Origin: Nitrososphaerota archaeon | GTDB taxonomy: Archaea; Thermoproteota; Nitrososphaeria; Nitrososphaerales; Nitrososphaeraceae | Direction of reading: 5' to 3' | DNA: 9,477 bases | Assembly (NCBI GenBank): GCA_005877345.1 | Contig: VBPR01000075.1 | Coordinates: 1-9,477, forward strand | Shown: positions 1 to 6,190 of the stretch, in pieces | How the letters are laid out: the number at the start of each line of letters is the position of its first letter | Numbering within the stretch: the stretch's first letter is position 1 | Program-made: the position numbers and the translations under genes | The notes under the pieces: generated by a model | What the model was told of the DNA's origin: nothing | Seen by the model: only the letters and a program-made list of their open reading frames with translations | The model's database searches: none

Positions 1-547
1 CAACATTTTCTGTTGACCATGGTGCTTCGCGAGAAGTTATTTCATAGCTTTGGCTATGAAATGACGTCAATGTATTTACTTGGAGTTTATCAAAAACAAA
101 GAATTCGACCTCCGGTCCCCAGTACGAGATATCATAACCATTTTCTTTAACGTATTTTTCGGCATTCTTAGAAATTCCACGTGGATCGGCTAGGTAGGAT
201 GCTCTCTTTTCACCGCCCGATAAAATATCACATATGAGTCTAGCTGTCGGATACTTTTCTATCCAAGGGATAAATGCATATGTAGAAGGATCAGGTTTTA
301 TGATTAAATCGGATTCATGAATCTCTGTGAAGCCTTTTATTGAGGAACCGTCAAGTTTTGGTAACCCGTCCATAAAATCATCCTTTCTTAACATATTAGC
401 TGCCACCGTAGTATGATGAAATCTTCCGAATAATCCAGTAAACTGTAAATCAAGAAATTTTATTCCGTCTTGCTGGATTTTAAGTAGAACATCATCGCTT
501 GTGTATCTCAAGGGTTCAACTTTTCCATTAACAATTTTATAAGGCAA
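1..547 (-). CDS. glnA: Glutamine synthetase type I, N-terminal part (cut by window edge)
   Basis: Only the first 182 codons are present; the gene runs off the left edge. The enzyme makes glutamine from glutamate, ammonia and ATP in the cytoplasm and is a main ammonia-assimilation route. Visible family features are the N-terminal beta-grasp stretch FLDLQFTGLFGRFHHTT (residues 31-47), the DGSSIKGF latch (67-74) typical of GSI enzymes, the PDP turn near 85, a YLADPRG segment (118-124), and GPEVEFFVFD (144-153), which starts the metal-binding catalytic domain. The frame opens with TTG at 547-545 directly after an in-frame TGA, so TTG is the earliest possible start. A TATA-like stretch lies only about 11-20 bases upstream of it, so a slightly later start (for example the TTG at codon 13) cannot be excluded. 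The gene is divergent from the GINS gene. Identity is very secure; the start is moderately secure. Confidence 0.93.
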   Translation of the reverse strand, partial: MPYKIVNGKVEPLRYTSDDVLLKIQQDGIKFLDLQFTGLFGRFHHTTVAANMLRKDDFMDGLPKLDGSSIKGFTEIHESDLIIKPDPSTYAFIPWIEKYPTARLICDILSGGEKRASYLADPRGISKNAEKYVKENGYDISYWGPEVEFFVFDKLQVNTLTSFHSQSYEITSREAPWSTENV

Positions 548-690
548 TCAGAACCGATTATATTATTCTCATAATTAAGTTTTAAACTGAGATAGTAAAT
601 GTGCTTTCATTTGTAGAGTTTGGGAACTTCTTTTTACATTCTAAAAGAATTTACTTGATTATTTACTTGATTAAAATTTTAATAAACTGT

Positions 691-700
691 TATTTAAATA
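691..700 (+). promoter_or_regulatory. Probable TATA box (BoxA) for the GINS gene
   Basis: The TATTTAAATA stretch lies 28-37 bases upstream of the TTG start at 728, close to the spacing expected for an archaeal promoter giving a nearly leaderless transcript. An AGGT-containing segment just before the start could act as a weak Shine-Dalgarno. The assignment rests on position and composition only; the surrounding DNA is AT-rich. Confidence 0.4.
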
Positions 701-727
701 TAGAAATTACCAAAAAGGTAGAAATTA

Positions 728-1372
728 TTGGCAGGTATTATAGATGATAATAGCAGTAGCAAGAATAGTTCAGAAAAAAAAATCGATTTAGATTTTATCT
801 TGGAACTTCTCAAAAAGGAAATGCAAATTCCAAAGATCCAAGGTATGTCGCCTGATATTTATAAGAAAATTGCACAAATAATAAAGGAACTTTCTACCCA
901 AAAGTATGAACACCTAGAATTAGATGTTCATAATGAACTCCTTAGATTACTAATATTATCTACAAAATCATTGATCGAATTAAGAGCTCGCAAGCTTTTA
1001 GAAAATTACAACGGTAAACCTTTTCCATATCCTTCATTATCTACTGATGAGTATTCTAATTTAACTGATGAAGAAAAGTATATTTTTGAAGAAGAAAGAA
1101 AAGTATCACAAAGAAAGGATTTGATTATACAATCTTTAATTGCTGGAAATGTGAATAATTTGGATTCGATATCAAAAATCATAAGGTCCAAGATGACTAT
1201 AATAAGATTTTTGGAATCAACGGATCAGTTTATGGGGGTTGATATGGCAAAATATGGTCCCTTCATTAAAGAGGATGTTGCGATTTTACCTTTTGAGAAT
1301 GCAAGGTCGTTGATAGAAAGAAAAGTAGCAGTAGAAATAAATGATTCGCGATTTCACGTTAAGGAAACATAG
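728..1372 (+). CDS. GINS complex subunit (Gins51 / Sld5-Psf1-like)
   Basis: This 214-aa protein looks like an archaeal GINS subunit. GINS bridges the MCM helicase and Cdc45/RecJ-like protein in the CMG replicative helicase. Residues about 15-165 are predominantly helical, matching the GINS A domain. The C-terminus (about 166-204) carries the small B domain, seen as FMGVDMAKYGPF, then EDVAILPFENARSLIERK and VAVEI; the tyrosine-glycine-proline turn followed by D-V-x-x-L-P and N-A-x-x-L-I is characteristic. The A-then-B order is that of Sld5/Psf1 and archaeal Gins51. The start is TTG at 728; no ATG lies near the expected N-terminus. A membrane-protein gene follows 35 bases downstream on the same strand. 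Confidence is high for the GINS family and slightly lower for the Gins51 subtype. Confidence 0.88.
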   Translation: MAGIIDDNSSSKNSSEKKIDLDFILELLKKEMQIPKIQGMSPDIYKKIAQIIKELSTQKYEHLELDVHNELLRLLILSTKSLIELRARKLLENYNGKPFPYPSLSTDEYSNLTDEEKYIFEEERKVSQRKDLIIQSLIAGNVNNLDSISKIIRSKMTIIRFLESTDQFMGVDMAKYGPFIKEDVAILPFENARSLIERKVAVEINDSRFHVKET

Positions 1373-1407
1373 ATATTTGTTTTAATTATATTGAATAGTT
1401 AGTCTTC

Positions 1408-1692
1408 TTGCCTCATAATGGAGTCGATATTGATCAATACATTTTACTCACGTTTTATCCAATAATAGTATTTTTCGCAATAGGTTTTCTAGGCAAGAAA
1501 TTTAAATTTGATGAAGCTCTAAGGTATTTTTTCCAAGGCACTAGTTGTCTTTTATTTGCATTTTTTTACATTATCATGATCCCAAGAGGTGGAGCTCAGG
1601 GTCTTGCCATAGTTTTGATATTGTTCGGAATTTTGTTATTATTTATGGCAAGGAAGCAGAAGGTATCTCCTAAAGATCAAACTCTGCAATAA
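1408..1692 (+). CDS. Small integral membrane protein of unknown function (three predicted helices)
   Basis: This 94-aa protein is not recognised. It has three hydrophobic segments long enough to span the membrane, at about residues 12-30, 40-58 and 65-82. A short polar loop with KKFKFDEALR lies between the first two, and a PRGGAQG turn lies before the third. The C-terminus is basic then polar (MARKQKVSPKDQ), which by the positive-inside rule suggests a cytoplasmic tail. The start is TTG at 1408. A TTTAATTATATTG stretch at 1381-1393 sits 15-27 bases upstream, so it may have its own promoter although it lies only 35 bases behind the GINS gene. It converges with the minus-strand gene ending at 1747. 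It is likely a real gene because the hydrophobic pattern is orderly and the frame is clean. Confidence 0.7.
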   Translation: MPHNGVDIDQYILLTFYPIIVFFAIGFLGKKFKFDEALRYFFQGTSCLLFAFFYIIMIPRGGAQGLAIVLILFGILLLFMARKQKVSPKDQTLQ

Positions 1693-1746
1693 ATAAATGG
1701 CATTTTGATCCTAAATTATAGTCTAAATTTGTAAATTTTTATTGTA

Positions 1747-2766
1747 TTAATGAGAATACTTTCTTCTTCTGTATTCAATTAGTCCCATTAATTGATATCC
1801 ATATTCTAAATTGTGCTTGACATGATTTATTCCATGCGAACCATGTGGAACGAATTTACCATCCAACACATTTTCTACATAGGTCTTTACTTTTCTTATT
1901 GAAATTGTTGCATGTTGTAGTTGTCTATCATTGAATTTTCTTCCCAATTCTTTTTCAATTTGACGGCTGAACTCCTCAGTTCCAACTAGTCTTGAATATT
2001 TTTGTAATTTACTATAGTTTGCGCACAAATCAGTTATTTTCCTAGAATCTTGCTCTGGTATTTTTGCCAGCAATTCATTCAGTTCATTTTTTTTCCTTCC
2101 AGTAATAAGACTAAGGCTATTGACAAGATCTTTCTTGCTTAATGTATTTTCCATGGAAGGTGGTGTCAAAGCTTGTAAGGAAGAAGCTTCTGATTTTTTT
2201 TCATCAGTATTATCAGTTTTTTTTACTATGTCAAGAATGGATTCAGACACGTCTATTTTTTTATCGATGGCATCGAGTTTATTTTTCAGATAATACCTTT
2301 CTAGTCCATAAAGATTTACCTTTTCACCACTAATATCAGAACCTCTTCTAATTATTGAAATAATATTCAGAATAATTTTTGGATAATTGTATTTTATATC
2401 AGTATCTAGATTATCGTAATTCTCCATTATGTCTTTGTATATACTAAATATTGCATCGCTAACTAATTTATTCATTAATTGGTTTTCTGAGTTCACTATT
2501 GTTTCATATTTTTTATTGTCCAAGCCTCTAGCTCCAATCGTTAGAAAATCGCAAAGTTCAGCTTTTGAAAAAGTGTATTTGTTTTCATCGCATACTACAA
2601 CTATTGCTTTCATAATATTTATCCAAAATTCATCATTGTTAGAAAGTTTCAGGTTTCTTACTAATAAGGAGGCATTTAATTTTATTTTGTTGTCTGTTAT
2701 TCGCAATTCATCTAATATTTGAAAAAGTATTTTTTCTGGATTAATGGTGTTATTCCTATATATCAA
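1747..2766 (-). CDS. Conserved-looking protein of unknown function with HD-like histidine motif at C-terminus
   Basis: This 339-aa soluble protein belongs to no family I can name. Residues 1-180 are helical and rich in Asn, Lys and Ile. A polar linker at about 183-205 (KKTDNTDEKKSEASS) separates them from a second helical region at about 208-300, which is charged. The last 32 residues contain HGSHGINHVKHNLEYGYQ followed by LMGLIEYRRRK. The H-G-I-x-H-V-K spacing followed by a helix resembles the opening helix of HD-superfamily phosphohydrolases, but the chain ends where the HD doublet would be needed, so hydrolase activity is not predicted. The start is TTG at 2766-2764, with an AT-rich TATA-like stretch about 20-27 bases upstream and an inverted repeat overlapping it. 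The CinA-like gene lies about 200 bases upstream on the same strand. No function is assigned. Confidence 0.75.
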   Translation of the reverse strand: MIYRNNTINPEKILFQILDELRITDNKIKLNASLLVRNLKLSNNDEFWINIMKAIVVVCDENKYTFSKAELCDFLTIGARGLDNKKYETIVNSENQLMNKLVSDAIFSIYKDIMENYDNLDTDIKYNYPKIILNIISIIRRGSDISGEKVNLYGLERYYLKNKLDAIDKKIDVSESILDIVKKTDNTDEKKSEASSLQALTPPSMENTLSKKDLVNSLSLITGRKKNELNELLAKIPEQDSRKITDLCANYSKLQKYSRLVGTEEFSRQIEKELGRKFNDRQLQHATISIRKVKTYVENVLDGKFVPHGSHGINHVKHNLEYGYQLMGLIEYRRRKYSH

Positions 2767-2791
2767 TAGTTGTTCACTTTTATTATCTCAT

Positions 2792-2809
2792 AATACTAAT
2801 TATAGTATT
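2792..2809. repeat. Inverted repeat overlapping the promoter region of the 339-aa gene
   Basis: AATACTA, a four-base spacer ATTA, and TAGTATT form a perfect 7-bp inverted repeat. It lies 26-43 bases upstream of the TTG start at 2766, overlapping the region where BRE/TATA factors would bind. It could be an operator for a dimeric regulator. In DNA this AT-rich, chance occurrence is quite possible. Confidence 0.3.
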
Positions 2810-2964
2810 GCTATTTAAAGTAAATTTCTAATAATTCGTTAACATTGTTATAACTAACGTTCTTACCTTGGTGCAGCTAACTTGCCTTTTGATTCTGTCA
2901 AGTTTAAAAATACAATTATGATATTGTATAATATTTGTATAGTTCATTAGACAATTTCGTAAAG

Positions 2965-3771
2965 TTATAATATTTTTAAAATTTCTCCCTTATTTTTTCG
3001 AATCACTGCTAAAAGTTGTTTTGAAACTTTATCAAGTAAATGCTTGACTTCTTCTATCTTGTATCCATTTGAAACTAGTTGAATTCTTAAAGTGGGGATA
3101 TTATCGACGTAGCCTTGCGGATGGGTTTTTAAATATAATCTATCCTTTGGTACCGATGCAACTATTTTTGTTAATCTGGATGATATCATAGCCTCACTAA
3201 TTCCCTGAACATAATAGTTAATCTCGCGTATTGTAAAGTTGCCTATTTCTTCTTTGATTTGAGGTAAAATATTTCTTGTAACTATTGCTTTCATTTCAAT
3301 CGGAACTCCTGGTAAGCACATTATTCTTGTTTTATTAACAGAAAGAAATACCGCAGGAGCATTACCGACAGGATTCTGAATTGGAGTAGAACCTATTGGA
3401 ATTATTGCCATCTTTAATCTTGCGTTATTTATTTTCATTTTTTGATGTCTTGCACTATAACTTTTTTTAACCATATCTAATGCAACATTGTTCAATATCA
3501 GTCTTTTTTTCAGTGCTTTACCTATTTCGAGTAATGTCTTATCGTCATAGGTTTGACCTAATCCTCCACAAACAACTATCAAGTCGGGTTTCCTCTTAAG
3601 AGAATCCATTAAGGTCAAGTCAATTTCATCTAAATCATCTCTAATTACTGTCACTCTTCTTACAAAACCACCAATTTTCGTAATTCTTTTTGATATCCAG
3701 TGTGCATTCGTGTTTAAAGTTATGCCAGATAGTAACTCATTGCCAATGCATAAAATTTCAACTGTGTACAT
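2965..3771 (-). CDS. CinA / MoaB-fold (MoCF_biosynth) domain protein, COG1058 type
   Basis: This 268-aa protein matches the N-terminal, molybdopterin-binding-fold half of CinA. Ordered motifs are IGNELLSG (9-16), T-x-A-H-W-I-S (21-27), the nucleotide-loop signature GGLGQTYDDKT (69-79; the usual family form is GGLGPTxDDxT, so Pro is replaced by Gln here), NPVGNAPA (133-140) and LPGVPIEM (153-160). The archaeal form lacks the C-terminal NMN-deamidase domain of bacterial CinA, and none is present here. COG1058 proteins have been linked to hydrolysis of ADP-ribose-type dinucleotides; the true substrate here is unknown. The start is ATG at 3771. It lies 48 bases downstream of an unrecognised gene on the same strand and could be cotranscribed with it. 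Family identity is secure; function is not. Confidence 0.88.
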   Translation of the reverse strand: MYTVEILCIGNELLSGITLNTNAHWISKRITKIGGFVRRVTVIRDDLDEIDLTLMDSLKRKPDLIVVCGGLGQTYDDKTLLEIGKALKKRLILNNVALDMVKKSYSARHQKMKINNARLKMAIIPIGSTPIQNPVGNAPAVFLSVNKTRIMCLPGVPIEMKAIVTRNILPQIKEEIGNFTIREINYYVQGISEAMISSRLTKIVASVPKDRLYLKTHPQGYVDNIPTLRIQLVSNGYKIEEVKHLLDKVSKQLLAVIRKNKGEILKIL

Positions 3772-3819
3772 TAAAGTATCTTTGAACTAGATATGAAGAA
3801 TTTGGGTATATATTGAAAA

Positions 3820-4284
3820 TTACTGGTGTAAACCGCATATTTGATATGCAAACATAATATATCCAGAAATTCTCGTTGATTGTCTGAAAGGATAGAAATT
3901 ATTGGTATCTTTTGGCATTAATTCATATTTTAATGCACCAGCTTCCGTCTTTGATATGCTTAGACGTACAAATTGATTGCCAAGTAAAGAATCCCAAGAA
4001 ATTTGACTAGTAAATTCTTTTTTTGTAGCTAGTATAGAGACCACTCTACTTGTATTAGTTTTATCTAGAATAAGAGAATATTCATAATCATCATTTTCAT
4101 GAAATGGATCATGAGTGGTAAATGGATCAACATCAACATATTTCTCAATTTGTTCCCTAAAAGAGACTGATAGTTTATTCATTATTACTAGATCTGTTAA
4201 AGTTAGTGTTTTCATTTGATTTGGAGAGGGAGACTTTATTTCGGTTGTTGATAACATAGACTGCAATACTGTTATGTTTATCAT
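3820..4284 (-). CDS. Hypothetical protein, no recognised domain
   Basis: This protein is up to 154 aa and I do not recognise it. It is soluble and mixed alpha/beta in appearance, with an acidic segment (VDVDPFTTHDPFHENDDYEY, about 50-69) followed by alternating beta-like stretches (SLILD, RVVSILA, QFVRLSIS, LKYELMP), and it ends with an aromatic stretch (YIMFAYQICGLHQ). Two starts are reasonable. ATG at 4284 has TAATTATAGA about 17-26 bases upstream. ATG at 4257 has TATATAATT at 4285-4293 about 28-36 bases upstream and would give 145 aa. The gene precedes the CinA-like gene by 48 bases and is divergent from the tRNA-Ser gene, sharing a short 79-base promoter region. Coding status is supported by length and context only. 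Confidence 0.6.
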   Translation of the reverse strand: MINITVLQSMLSTTEIKSPSPNQMKTLTLTDLVIMNKLSVSFREQIEKYVDVDPFTTHDPFHENDDYEYSLILDKTNTSRVVSILATKKEFTSQISWDSLLGNQFVRLSISKTEAGALKYELMPKDTNNFYPFRQSTRISGYIMFAYQICGLHQ

Positions 4285-4325
4285 TATATAATTTTTGATG
4301 TCTATAATTAGTTAGCGGTTCAATA

Positions 4326-4332
4326 TTTATAG
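4326..4332 (+). promoter_or_regulatory. Probable TATA box for the tRNA-Ser gene
   Basis: TTTATAG lies 32-38 bases upstream of the first tRNA base. Allowing 25-27 bases from TATA to the transcription start leaves a few bases of 5' leader for RNase P to remove. The 79-base intergenic region is shared with the divergent minus-strand gene. Confidence 0.4.
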
Positions 4333-4385
4333 AATTATAAGGATTATCAATATTAAATCTATTGCCGGGGTACCCAAGCTAGGTA

Positions 4386-4406
4386 AGATATGCATGATTC
4401 CCTAAA
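4386..4406 (+). other. Predicted non-canonical tRNA intron in the D-loop (21 nt)
   Basis: The D-arm is too long as encoded. Removing 4386-4406 leaves CCC, an 11-base loop AAGCTAGGTAA and GGG, the loop size of ordinary archaeal tRNA-Ser. A bulge-helix-bulge supports these ends: TAGG (4380-4383) pairs perfectly with CCTA (4401-4404), flanked by three-base bulges TAA (4384-4386) and AAA (4405-4407). Cutting after the second base of each bulge gives exactly this intron. The inner helix is weak, with two pairs (GA/TC). Introns at such positions are known in other archaea; this instance is inferred from folding. Confidence 0.7.
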
Positions 4407-4422
4407 AGGGGTCAGCCTCGAG

Positions 4423-4449
4423 ATCAAAATCATGAAAAACCGATGCGTA
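4423..4449 (+). other. Predicted canonical tRNA intron at position 37/38 (27 nt)
   Basis: The perfect anticodon stem TCAGC/GCTGA encloses 34 bases instead of 7. Cutting after G4422 (position 37) and before A4450 (position 38) restores the loop CTCGAGA. The bulge-helix-bulge is relaxed: bulges AGA (4421-4423) and TAA (4448-4450) flank a central helix of CTCG with TGCG that has two C-G pairs, one G-U and one mismatch. The position is the standard archaeal intron site. Confidence 0.75.
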
Positions 4450-4597
4450 AGCTGATGTTCGCAAGAACTCGTGGGTTCGAGTCCCACTCCCGGCGCTTTA
4501 ATATAGATAGTTGTAACTGATAGGATCATTAGTAATTGATAGAATCTATATAAACTGCATTTTGATCAACATACTATCAATCGAGTTGGATATTGGT

Positions 4598-4747
4598 CTA
4601 ACCACATTGAGCAATTAATTCATTTTCATGTGTGAAGCATACATGTTCTAGTTTTGTATAGTCCTGAAAGGAATATTTGCAGCCACATTGATACTCGAGT
4701 ACTTTCTTCTTTACCTTATACCCGTTAGAAGAAACTAACTTAGACAT
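4598..4747 (-). CDS. Cys/His-rich mini-protein (49 aa), putative zinc binder
   Basis: This small frame reads from ATG (4747-4745) to TAG (4598-4600). The basic N-terminus (MSKLVSSNGYKVKKKVLEYQ) is followed by C21-G-C23, then H35-V-C37, H40 and C48. Four cysteines and two histidines in 28 residues suggest a single zinc site, in the style of degenerate C2H2 or zinc-ribbon knuckles. No family is recognised. Support for a real gene comes from the clean Cys/His pattern and from a GATATAT box placed 21-27 bases upstream of the ATG, ideal for a leaderless archaeal transcript. It is convergent with the tRNA gene and divergent from the phosphoesterase gene. A nucleic-acid-binding role is inference. 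Confidence 0.6.
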   Translation of the reverse strand: MSKLVSSNGYKVKKKVLEYQCGCKYSFQDYTKLEHVCFTHENELIAQCG

Positions 4748-4767
4748 AGTATATTAGCACTAAACAC

Positions 4768-4774
4768 ATATATC
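4768..4774 (-). promoter_or_regulatory. TATA box for the 49-aa mini-protein
   Basis: GATATAT on the minus strand is 21-27 bases upstream of the ATG at 4747, the spacing expected when transcription starts at the start codon. Confidence 0.5.
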
Positions 4775-4917
4775 AACTTTAATTGGCCATTGAACCTAGA
4801 CTTCCGTTTATTTTATAGTTCTCTAAATATTCATCCTCTGCATTTCTTATATGATTAGCTTAAAATAGACCCCAATACATCAAATATGAGGAGTGTAAAA
4901 TAGATTCATTTTCGAGT

Positions 4918-4925
4918 TTTATATC
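4918..4925 (+). promoter_or_regulatory. TATA box for the phosphoesterase gene
   Basis: TTTATATC matches the archaeal BoxA consensus well and lies 20-27 bases before the TTG start at 4945. This supports that TTG as the true start, with a leaderless mRNA. Confidence 0.6.
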
Positions 4926-4944
4926 ATTTAGAAAAAATTATTCC

Positions 4945-5868
4945 TTGTTATTTATATTGGTGTTTCTCTCGATTGGATTGAGCACAATTGGTATCTTAGT
5001 AACTCATACATTTGCAACAGCTCAAACAAATCAATTAGATTTTAATTTTGTTGCTGCCGGAGACTTTGGTTGCGGTAAAAACGCCAATAGAACTATAACG
5101 AGCATGTTGGCCAGAGAACCAGAGGTGGTCATAGCGTTGGGAGATCTTTCTTATCAAAAAACTGCAGATTGTTGGTTTCAAGTTGTTTCTCCATTAGATA
5201 CCGATGGACGATTAAAAATTGCGATTGGAGATAATGAAATGTTTCCATATAAATTTAGTCAATATATGAAACATTTCAAAATGGATAGTCCCTTCTATTC
5301 ATTTGACCACGGAAACGTTCATTTTCTTTCAATGGCAACAGCCAAAAATAAAGTAATACCTTATAATGAAACTTCGGAACAATATAAATTTGTTCAAGAC
5401 GATCTTAAAAGAGCGCATGAAAATAAGAGCATTAATTGGATAATAGTGTACTCATTTAGGGCATTCTATTCTTCTAATACAACTCATCCAGGGCTTGACG
5501 AATTGCAGGATCTATATCATCCCCTTTTTGATAAATATGGAGTAGATATTGTCTTACAGGCCCACAATCATAATTATCAAAGGACATATCCACTTAACTA
5601 CAATGTAACTAGAACATTTACCCCTATAATAACTGATAGAGATACTGAGAAATACAACTATGATCCAAAAGGGCCTATATTTATCACAGCGGGAACTGGA
5701 GGGGAGGATCTCTATAATTTTACAGGTCAAGCGCCCTATGTTATTACTCAATTTCAGAGACACGGATTCTTGAATATTGATATAGTGGAAAATGGAACTA
5801 GGTTGAATGGTAATTTTTATGAAAACAGAGCTAATAGTAACAAGGATCATTTTACGATCACAAAGTAG
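4945..5868 (+). CDS. Secreted purple-acid-phosphatase-like metallophosphoesterase with altered active-site motifs
   Basis: This 307-aa protein has an N-terminal hydrophobic export signal (about 1-26, probable cleavage after ATA) followed by a calcineurin-like phosphoesterase domain most like purple acid phosphatases. It is expected to be outside the membrane and to act on phosphate esters. Family motifs in order are GDFG (39-42), GDLSY (66-70), a motif III reading GDNE (95-98) where GNHE or GNHD is usual, VYSFRAFYSS (168-177) where a histidine normally precedes R-P, and AHNHNYQR (206-213), which fits GHxHxYER. So two metal-ligand positions (Asn-His in motif III, His in motif IV) appear replaced by Asp-Asn and Phe. 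The TTG start at 4945 is supported by a well-placed TATA box and by the signal peptide. The gene is monocistronic. The family is secure; catalytic competence is doubtful. Confidence 0.87.
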   Translation: MLFILVFLSIGLSTIGILVTHTFATAQTNQLDFNFVAAGDFGCGKNANRTITSMLAREPEVVIALGDLSYQKTADCWFQVVSPLDTDGRLKIAIGDNEMFPYKFSQYMKHFKMDSPFYSFDHGNVHFLSMATAKNKVIPYNETSEQYKFVQDDLKRAHENKSINWIIVYSFRAFYSSNTTHPGLDELQDLYHPLFDKYGVDIVLQAHNHNYQRTYPLNYNVTRTFTPIITDRDTEKYNYDPKGPIFITAGTGGEDLYNFTGQAPYVITQFQRHGFLNIDIVENGTRLNGNFYENRANSNKDHFTITK

Positions 5869-5883
5869 ATAATGATCCATTAT
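5869..5883 (+). terminator. Possible weak hairpin after the phosphoesterase gene
   Basis: ATAATG and CATTAT form a 6-bp inverted repeat around ATC directly after the stop codon. It is short and AT-rich and is followed by only a moderate T content, so a role in 3'-end formation is a guess. Confidence 0.2.
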
Positions 5884-5977
5884 TCATTCAATTAATCTTT
5901 TGAAGATACTATATGATGAATAAAATTTAGAGTTAACTCATTGAGCATTATTTTTTCCTCATTTGACTCACTAAATT

Positions 5978-6190
5978 TCATTCGTTAATTACATCTTCCA
6001 GTAGGTGTTTTGGTATTTTGGCCAATTGTTCCACTTTCCAATGGCAGCTCCAACAAAACTCACAAACAACACATGTAAATTGCGTTCTTGTTTTGCATGA
6101 CCTGCATTCCTTATATTCCAACTCAGTAGTGTTTCTCAAATACTCATGTTTTACGTACTTGTTTTTCTTCCCGATCAATCGGGAATTCAT
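5978..6190 (-). CDS. Small zinc-ribbon-like protein with six clustered cysteines (70 aa)
   Basis: The protein has a basic N-terminus (residues 1-20, MNSRLIGKKNKYVKHEY...). A compact metal-binding core follows, CRSCKTRTQFTCVVC then EFCWSCHWK, giving C29-x2-C32, C40-x2-C43, C46-x2-C49 and H50. Three CxxC pairs plus a histidine are enough for one zinc site and part of a second. The C-terminus is a short amphipathic helix (VEQLAKIPKHLLEDVINE). No named family is recognised. Similar tiny Cys-rich proteins are common in thaumarchaea and are presumed to bind nucleic acid or protein partners. The start is ATG at 6190. An 18-base palindrome begins five bases inside the gene. The minus strand is preferred over the opposite-strand frame because the CxxC spacing is regular. 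Confidence 0.72.
   Translation of the reverse strand: MNSRLIGKKNKYVKHEYLRNTTELEYKECRSCKTRTQFTCVVCEFCWSCHWKVEQLAKIPKHLLEDVINE
6168..6185. repeat. Perfect 18-base palindrome at the start of the zinc-ribbon gene
   Basis: TTCCCGAT, a two-base centre CA, and ATCGGGAA form a perfect 8-bp inverted repeat, covering codons 2-8 of the minus-strand gene. As RNA it would fold into a 7-bp stem with a four-base loop immediately after the start codon. It is unusually GC-containing for this neighbourhood. It could be a DNA operator or a translation-limiting hairpin; no direct evidence distinguishes these. Confidence 0.45.

Larger units (their letters stand above)
4364..4495 (+). tRNA. tRNA-Ser (anticodon CGA), with two introns
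   Basis: This 132-base gene folds to an 84-base class II tRNA after removal of two introns. The acceptor stem GCCGGGG (4364-4370) pairs with TCCCGGC (4488-4494), and the discriminator is G4495. G73 and this acceptor are typical of archaeal serine tRNAs. U8-A9 precede the D-stem CCC (4373-4375) with GGG (4408-4410). The anticodon stem is TCAGC (4412-4416) with GCTGA (4451-4455), and the mature loop is CTCGAGA with CGA at 4419-4421, reading UCG. The long variable arm has GTTC/GAAC (4457-4460 and 4465-4468). The T-arm is GTGGG-TTCGAGT-CCCAC (4471-4487). CCA is not encoded. The T-arm, acceptor and anticodon stem are all perfect, so tRNA identity is firm. The D-arm insertion is what makes the gene unusual. 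Confidence 0.9.

Noticed and set aside
2142..2722. Two plus-strand frames opposite the 339-aa gene
   Set aside because: They are rich in Phe, Leu and Ser as expected from antisense of a Lys/Asn/Ile-rich gene; no starts or promoters fit.
2870..2910. Minus-strand mini frame MTESKGKLAAPR from a TTG
   Set aside because: Twelve residues then a stop; it looks like the beginning of a protein but nothing continues in any frame, so it cannot be supported as a gene or pseudogene.
4390..4395. ATGCAT palindrome within the tRNA gene
   Set aside because: Six bases, expected by chance; the region is better explained as intron loop.
4400..4411. Local hairpin CCCTAAAAGGG as the D-arm itself
   Set aside because: Using it as the D-stem would leave about 28 unpaired bases between the acceptor stem and D-arm; pairing the GGG with CCC at 4373-4375 and excising an intron with a perfect bulge-helix-bulge explains all the bases.
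4795..4880. Minus-strand stretch reading NHIRNAEDEYLENYKINGSL
   Set aside because: No start codon after the preceding stop and only about 25 residues; composition is protein-like but too short to call a gene remnant.
5908..5960. TATGATGA as a possible C box of a C/D-box guide RNA
   Set aside because: No CTGA D box at a suitable distance, and no internal C'/D' pair.
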